Position numbers and translations under genes: made by a program. A model generated the notes under the pieces. That model saw nothing but the letters and a program-made list of their open reading frames with translations, had not been told where the DNA came from and made no database searches. This document shows positions 21,140 to 26,030 of a DNA stretch of 26,030 nt, piece by piece (position 1 is the stretch's first letter; every line of letters begins with the position of its first letter). The stretch is from Amphimedon queenslandica (lineage: Eukaryota > Porifera > Demospongiae > Haplosclerida > Niphatidae), in the NCBI RefSeq assembly GCF_000090795.2, contig NW_003547063.1, positions 7,706 through 33,735 of the forward strand, read 5' to 3'.

Positions 21140-21445
21140 CGAAAATGAGTATTTGTGTTTATGTTGACGTCTCACACATACTTGTTCCACACCTTTGATC
21201 TCAAACAAGGGATCAATAGTTTGTATGTCTTAGAGTTACAAATGAGTTCCTCTCCTTTAGGGGATCAATAGTTTGAATATTTTGGCTTTCAAACTCGTTC
21301 CACTCCTGTTTCAGGGGATCAATAGTTTGATTGTTTGGCATTCAAACTAGTTCCACTCCTATTTCAGGGGATCAATAGTCTGTTTGTTGTAGACAGACTA
21401 GTTCCTCTCCTGTTAAAAGGCGATCAATAGTATGTGATTACACAA
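21140..21445. repeat. Tandem hairpin array, ~53-bp period, covarying stems
   Basis: gatcaatagt starts at 21211, 21263, 21317, 21370 and 21422 (spacings 52, 54, 53 and 52). A diverged unit 0 lies at about 21148. Each unit has a hairpin followed by a conserved gttcc-ctcct-tttcagggg linker. Stems by unit: AGTATttGTGT/ACACATACT, TTTGTA/TACAAA, AGTTTGAA/TTCAAACT, TAGTTTGA/TCAAACTA, TAGTCTGT/ACAGACTA, AGTATGTG/ACACAAACT. The arms differ between units but stay complementary within each unit. Confidence 0.85.
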
Positions 21446-21464
21446 ACTCATTTCTGTTATTCAT

Positions 21465-22112
21465 TTACTGATTACATGGACAAGTTCTTTTATTATGACC
21501 AAATTGACCACAATTACCACATTTTCTTTGTGTTGTAGGTTGTTCTAAAGATAACCTTTGAGAATGTGGTACTTTGATCTCAATTGCGAGGTCATGTGGA
21601 TCATCAACACCTGGTGTTGATTGTCGAGATGATCTTGCTGGTTGAGGTGCCTCAGGAAGTGGGCAGGTTACAATTTTACATTTGTATCAGCAAAACAATC
21701 TTATCTTTTTGTAAAAGTACCATTTTCTTTCACTTGACATACCCTTTGGTGGCAATACATCAGGCATATCATCTTCCATTATTTGAGCATCCTCTTTCAG
21801 CTAATTGAATTGTGTGACTGGGCTGTCTACAACTTGTCTGACGGCAACTAAACCAGGTGAGGTCGCATTTACAACAAAGTGTTGAAATCCTATCATGCCT
21901 TTTCTTTTCTTGACTAATGTAGCAAAGTAACTTGACTAGTCAAATGTTTCTACAATTAGTTCAGCATTGCTACTTCATACTGGTTAGGCTTTGTTAACAG
22001 CAGATGATTGTTCTACAACTTGAACGAAGTCATCCAATGAGTCCACCTCTGCTTTATGGAATTTTTGCTTAAATAGTCCAAAGAAACAGTCTGGAGAAAA
22101 TTTTGTGTCCAA
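21465..22112 (-). pseudogene. Zinc-knuckle (CCHC) protein exon with five in-frame stops and no frameshift
   Basis: One frame covers 216 codons from an acceptor (tttttgccag|, at 22113) to TAA at 21465-21467. It reads FSPDCFFGLFKQKFHKAEVD, SLDDFVQVVEQSS, FATLVKKRKGMIGFQHFV, PPKGMSSERKWYFYKKIR and a proline-rich linker. It ends in a CX2CX4HX4C knuckle, CGNCGQFGHNKRTC (21480-21521). Knuckles of the GHNKRTC type close many MULE-like transposases and other transposon proteins. Stops interrupt at 21984 (TAA), 21975 (TGA), 21936 (TAG, Trp likely), 21801 (TAG) and 21687 (TGA). Upstream exons were not found. It is probably the C-terminal exon of a dead mobile-element or orphan-family gene. Confidence 0.65.
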
Positions 22113-22139
22113 CTGGCAAAAAGGATATTGAAATGAATG

Positions 22140-22164
22140 CATAGAGTCCTGTCACGACTCTATG
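22140..22164. other. Perfect 9-bp stem-loop
   Basis: catagagtc - ctgtcac - gactctatg forms a perfect 9-bp stem with a 7-nt loop, about 28 bp upstream of the zinc-knuckle exon's acceptor. No T-run or other terminator-like context is present. Confidence 0.8.
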
Positions 22165-22884
22165 TCAGAGGTACTAAAATAAATGAAGAATTACATTTAA
22201 AATGTTTATTATTGTACATGTATTATTTTTACTTGAATAACTGTATTATTTTTATTTGCCCTCTGCAGTTGTCAGCATTGAAATGGATATTGACTGAGTT
22301 GAGGCCGTGCTGCTTCAATAACAATGTACCATGCTTATGACAGGATTTGCCCCTTTGCCAGTGTCGAATCATTCATTGATCAAGAAATTAACCTGCTAAG
22401 GGATAGCTTCACAACACACACCAAAAATGCTGCATTTCCTGGAAGTAAGAAAAAAAATTGGACCTGCTTGTAGTAGACTTGAAGGATAGTGAACCTTGAA
22501 AAAAGTAAGTAAGCTAGATACACTGTAATGTCATAACATGTGACCTATTGAGCATAATCAAAGCTATAATGTCCTTTAATAATTAACGTAGGAAGTGGCC
22601 TTGTTAGTAGAGGATTATAATTGTTTGCCGCATCAGTATACAAGTATACAGCCCTTTTAACAATAATTGTGCCAGTTTTAATACATCCTTATAGTACTCC
22701 CTTTCCTTTTTAACAAGACTTCTGTGATCTGGTGCCTTTTGCATTGCCTGAAATTGCTAAATATAACACTTGTGTTATGACAGTACTAACTTACCTCATT
22801 TTCTTTTCATTTAATTGCATGTTGGCACTTCTTATAATCAGTCCACATATCTCTTTTCAAGTGGCACACAAGTTAGACATACCC
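22165..22884. other. Spacer with a short plus-strand coding-like patch
   Basis: Around 22322-22460 the plus strand reads DRICPFASVESFIDQEINLL and then RDSFTTHTKNAAFPGSK, open for about 50 codons, with a ctctgcag acceptor-like site at 22268. This is protein-like but too short and isolated to assign. The rest is AT-rich non-coding sequence. Confidence 0.35.
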
Positions 22885-23270
22885 AGCAAAAAAATCTTAC
22901 GTAAGATCTTGTTTAAGATCTTGTAAAAAACTTGCTAAGATCTTTTCTTAATGATCAGGCATGATCTTATCAGATTATTGGACAAGAAGTTCCAAAATCG
23001 AGCATAATCAGGTCTTATTTTATGCAAGATCATGTCAGATCTTATCTGTCTTTCTTGCATGACTTCGCATGATCTGACTTCAAAAACAAGTTGGATAATG
23101 CATGATCTGTTTTCCCTATCTTATTAGAATTTGCATGATCTGATCATGTTATCTGGCAAGATATTGCATAATCTGACATAGCCCAATCTGGCAATATATT
23201 GCATAATCTGACATGACACAAACTGGCAAGATATTATTTTATCTGATCTAAAATACATAATCAAAAAATA
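22885..23270. repeat. Palindrome-rich 'gcatgatctg/aagatcttg' block
   Basis: Dense GATC-centred words occur on both strands. There is a perfect 14-bp palindrome, atcttacgtaagat (22894-22907), an inverted pair catgatc-t-gatcatg (23134-23148), and a 35-bp tandem repeat anchored by ctggcaa at 23153, 23188 and 23223. It begins after acccagcaaaaaa. The structure suggests a fold-back or MITE-like non-autonomous element, but no target duplication was located. Confidence 0.7.
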
Positions 23271-23299
23271 ATAAAAAATTGTTTCGTTTTTTTTCTCTT

Positions 23300-24630
23300 T
23301 TAATAAATCTTGCCTTGTCCAAACATTTTTGTGTGCATTTCCTCTTTATGATTCCAGCGTTTTCCACAAACATATTGTTGCCAAATACTTTCTTGACACA
23401 TTCTATTGTAATAATTAAATATATTTAATCATTATAATTGACAAATAATTACCTTCTAATTTTAGAATTTTGGCAGGGTCCAGCCCTGGTTTGTCTGTTC
23501 TCGATGAACCACTGTAGCATGAAGTGGAAATTTCTTGATCCGAGAACAATACATCTATTATACATCTATTAATTGTAAGGCGTATTTGGCTGGGTTCACA
23601 GCTCTTATTGTTAATAAATTAATGACGTTTTCCTATCTGAAAATTGACGTAAAATAATATTGTCTATTACATACAGTAAAATATTTTGAGTCCTCCTCTT
23701 TAATGGAACTTGAATTAGTGCTTGAGCTAGAAAACTATAAAAAGTAAAAATAATGAAATGAAATCAATTACTCACAGAATTAGTGTATCCAATTTTCTTT
23801 CAATTTAATTGAGTTGCTCCTATTTGAAGCAATAAAATATATAATGCAGTATTAAATTGCATACATATGTATCATGTTAATGTATATGTGTCAAAATTTT
23901 TATACGTTTAGTGTTACATTTGCCTTATATTCTGCCGTGTTGTACTAAAACTTGTAAAAGGTACATTGAATGACCCAACATCCTGCCAGAATTAATAAAT
24001 TGAAATCTAAATTAAATTGTTTACCTTTAAGTGTTGTGGAGTACTGAATGTATTACTTAAATCAGGCTCGTCATTCTGTAATACAAATAGCTAAATAAAT
24101 GACATGCATGCATAATAATAGCTAACATTGTCATCATTGAGTAAAACCTCTTCATCATTGTTCATTAAATCTGTAAATCTAATTTAATGAAAAATACACC
24201 CTTGAAATTTAATACCTTCTTTGTCATCATCAATATCGTAGAAATCTATGTAAATTAAGCGTTCATAATTTTGTTAATTTCTAGAAATTATAAAACCTTG
24301 TCTAGCTTTTTTCCTTCTTGGGCACCCATTTTCACTTTCATCAGATATAACTGCATGTGTCATAAATTTTTGAAACACCAGAAAAAGAATCAATTAAGGT
24401 TGTATACCTTTTTCACCTTTTTCATTATCATCATCACTCTCTTTATAATCTGGCATAACTTTCGATGGTTTTGTTCCTAAGTAAAATTATAATTTAGTTA
24501 AGTGCATTGATTGTACACTCACCATGTGTCTCTAATATAGTAATTTTGTAGGGTTTGCCTCGACACTTCCATATAGCTGTGTTTTCAAAGTACAAGTCAC
24601 TCATTGTTACTTGTTGGCCACATTCTGTTT
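23300..24630 (-). pseudogene. BEN-domain protein, micro-exon gene, damaged
   Basis: A chain of tiny exons: 24523-24630, 24408-24476, 24297-24350, 24216-24245 (30 nt), 24127-24170, 24025-24075, 23918-23982, possibly 23754-23797 region, 23675-23734, 23453-23632 and 23300-23402. Phase is kept from the first exon through 24025. It reads MSDLYFENTAIWKCRGKPYK, an acidic stretch (YKESDDDNEKGEK), a basic patch (CPRRKKARQ), FYDIDDDKE, NDEPDLSNTFSTPQHLK and SSSTNSSSIKEEDSKYFT. A BEN domain follows: VNPAKYALQLIDV, LFSDQEISTSCYSG, GLDPAKILKLE, CVKKVFG. BEN domains bind DNA or protein in chromatin and in some mobile or viral proteins. An 11-bp duplication at 23550-23571 breaks the domain, and a 1-nt shift lies near 23375 before KRWNHKEEMHTKMFGQGKIY and TAA at 23300. 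Confidence 0.7.
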
Positions 24631-25009
24631 CTAAAAATTTCTACGATGCTATATATTTTTTTCTACTCTTACTAGTTTCAATTTTGAACTGTACACCACA
24701 CTATTTAAATAAATTAAAGTATTTCAATCATGTTCTATTGCCATTAATTCTGTTTGGATCATTAGGGTGTAATGTATGCATACATGCATGTACATGTACA
24801 TGTACATTAGTATAATTATGTCTATATAGTAGTAGCTAGTACAGCTATATGTAGTGTAATTAAATGTGTACTCTACATACATGTACATAATAATTTTAAT
24901 TAAAAGTAGTAACAAATAGCAAGTCACCTTCCTTCATGACATGATCAGCTGCATTCAGCTCAGCTGCCTCATTTGCCCATGCATGTCCAACTTTGCCATC
25001 AGAGTTCTT
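24631..25009. other. Spacer with a tgtaca/catgca simple repeat
   Basis: 24773-24808 is a self-complementary run of tgcatacatgcatgtacatg type. A long intron of the BEN gene or its promoter may lie here. No further coding exon was confirmed. Confidence 0.5.
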
Positions 25010-25310
25010 AGTTGGTCAAAGTTCCTTGTTTTTAATGGTCCATCATACCACAGTTCAGTATGCTGCAGAATACCTTGTTCAAAGTTGTACTATGTTCCCT
25101 TTATGTCCTTAGTATGCCAAAGTTGTACATAGTTCCTAAGTATGCTGCATAATACCTAGTTCAAAGTTGTACTATGTTCCCTTAATGTCCTTAGTATGCC
25201 AAAGTTGTACATAGTTCCTTAGTATGCTGCATAATACCTTGTTCAAAATTGTACTATGTTCCCTTTATGTCCTTAGTATGCTAAAAATGTACAAAGTTCT
25301 CTCCCTACTG
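25010..25310. repeat. 82-bp minisatellite, ~3.5 copies
   Basis: tgctgca starts at 25061, 25143 and 25225, an exact 82-bp period. Each unit carries taccttgttcaaagttgtac, tatgttccctttatgtcc and ttagtatgccaaagttgtac. Shorter internal repetition (agttgtac and gttcc words twice per unit) again suggests an older sub-unit. Divergence increases toward both ends. Confidence 0.92.
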
Positions 25311-25869
25311 AGTATTTTAGTGATGTGCATATCCTATTCCTAGTTGCACCTAGTTCCTCAGTATTATGCACTAGGACAAAGAACCTTTTCCATATTATAT
25401 CCTAGCATTGTGTACCAAAATTGTACCTATATATAGTTTTCCAGGATAATTATAGCGACCATAGGTGCTAATGCCCCATGTGCCTTGTTTCCTCCTCAGT
25501 AACTACTCAAGCATGTGTCTGGATATCCTATCCATACTTGCACCTAGTTCCCTATTATATGCTGCATGTATAGTGACAACATCCAAAGAACATAATACTT
25601 TATCATGCCTAGTTCCAGTGTTAATTTGAGGTTACCCAGGGCCTGTTAACTCCTCTCCCCACATGGACGTAAAAGAATTAGCTTGCATTGGTTGTATGCA
25701 ATTGCATTCATAATAATGGTAAACAAGGCTTAATATTCCACTTTGTGGCTTAACCAATTCCCTATAGTTTATAAAGTATAGTTCATTAATTTGGCATACC
25801 ACGTTGAATTATTTGTTTGAAGTACATGTACATTGTTATTTAACGCAATTGGCATATAGAGAGACATGT
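25311..25869. other. Gene-poor spacer
   Basis: It continues with degenerate tagttcc words related to the 82-bp repeat up to about 25620, then AT-rich sequence downstream of the right-edge gene. No gene is supported. Confidence 0.4.
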
Positions 25870-26030
25870 TTATTCATTCAAAACTTCACTATCAATTCTT
25901 GACTTCTTAGCAGGTGGCAGTTCAGTGCAGCTATAGTAATTAATAACTAAGATGTATATAATGCTATGTTACTTACGTTAGTTCTTCTTTTTCAAATGTA
26001 GTGAAGTAAGATCTCAATGTGACACCAAAT
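25870..26030 (-). CDS. Last two exons of a gene cut by the right edge (unknown protein C-terminus)
   Basis: Exon 25977-26030 (partial; FGVTLRSYFTTFEKEEL) ends at a full-consensus donor, ac|gtaagt. A 46-bp intron follows, then exon 25870-25930 from acceptor actatag. The joined frame continues TCTELPPAKKSRIDSEVLNE and stops with TAA at 25870-25872. The stop overlaps an AATAAA polyadenylation signal (GAATAAA). No stops or shifts interrupt it, so it may be a live host gene. PPAKKSR looks like a short basic tail, possibly a nuclear localisation signal. The family is not recognised. Confidence 0.5.

Noticed and set aside
21211..21445. CRISPR-like array
   Set aside because: The period is regular, but the variable parts are self-complementary arms, not unrelated spacers, and the context is eukaryotic with no cas genes.

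Overview
This is an AT-rich eukaryotic window. Where exons can be chained, the introns are mostly very short (about 45-70 bp, GT-AG). Together with the mix of decayed HECT, P-element-like, integrase-like, RAG1-N-terminus-like and BEN sequences, this points to an early-branching metazoan, most likely a demosponge such as Amphimedon. That assignment is an inference from protein-family resemblance, since no search was possible. I saw no rRNA, tRNA, CRISPR or prokaryotic signal.

Layout, left to right. A minus-strand open segment runs off the left edge (1-244). A plus-strand HECT-ligase pseudogene follows (492-1897), then a 79-bp tandem repeat, a minus-strand DDE integrase pseudogene (2284-3436) and a 70-bp minisatellite (3596-4090). 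Next comes a 1.9-kb element with terminal inverted repeats and an 8-bp target duplication (4668-6603) that encloses the only clearly intact ORF, a PHD-finger protein. A long gene-poor stretch (6604-9599) leads to a minus-strand multi-exon pseudogene with a RAG1-N-terminus-like zinc finger/RING region (9600-12711). Beyond a repeat-rich spacer lies a minus-strand, at least eight-exon P-element/THAP9-like transposase gene in decay (15321-18998).

The right third holds an unassigned, less AT-rich plus-strand exon (20130-20448), a pyrimidine tract, and a tandem array of hairpins whose stems covary between units (21140-21445). It continues with a minus-strand zinc-knuckle ORF carrying five in-frame stops (21465-22112), a palindrome-rich GATC block (22885-23270), a minus-strand micro-exon BEN-domain gene broken by an 11-bp tandem duplication (23300-24630), an 82-bp minisatellite, and the last two exons of a minus-strand gene cut by the right edge.

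The genes do not form an operon or pathway. The window reads as a graveyard of selfish-element and expanded-family genes, each with several stops and 1-2-nt frameshifts, separated by minisatellites. Exon ends, phases and frameshifts were worked out by hand from reading frames and splice consensus. They are internally consistent across many exons but have not been confirmed by transcripts.
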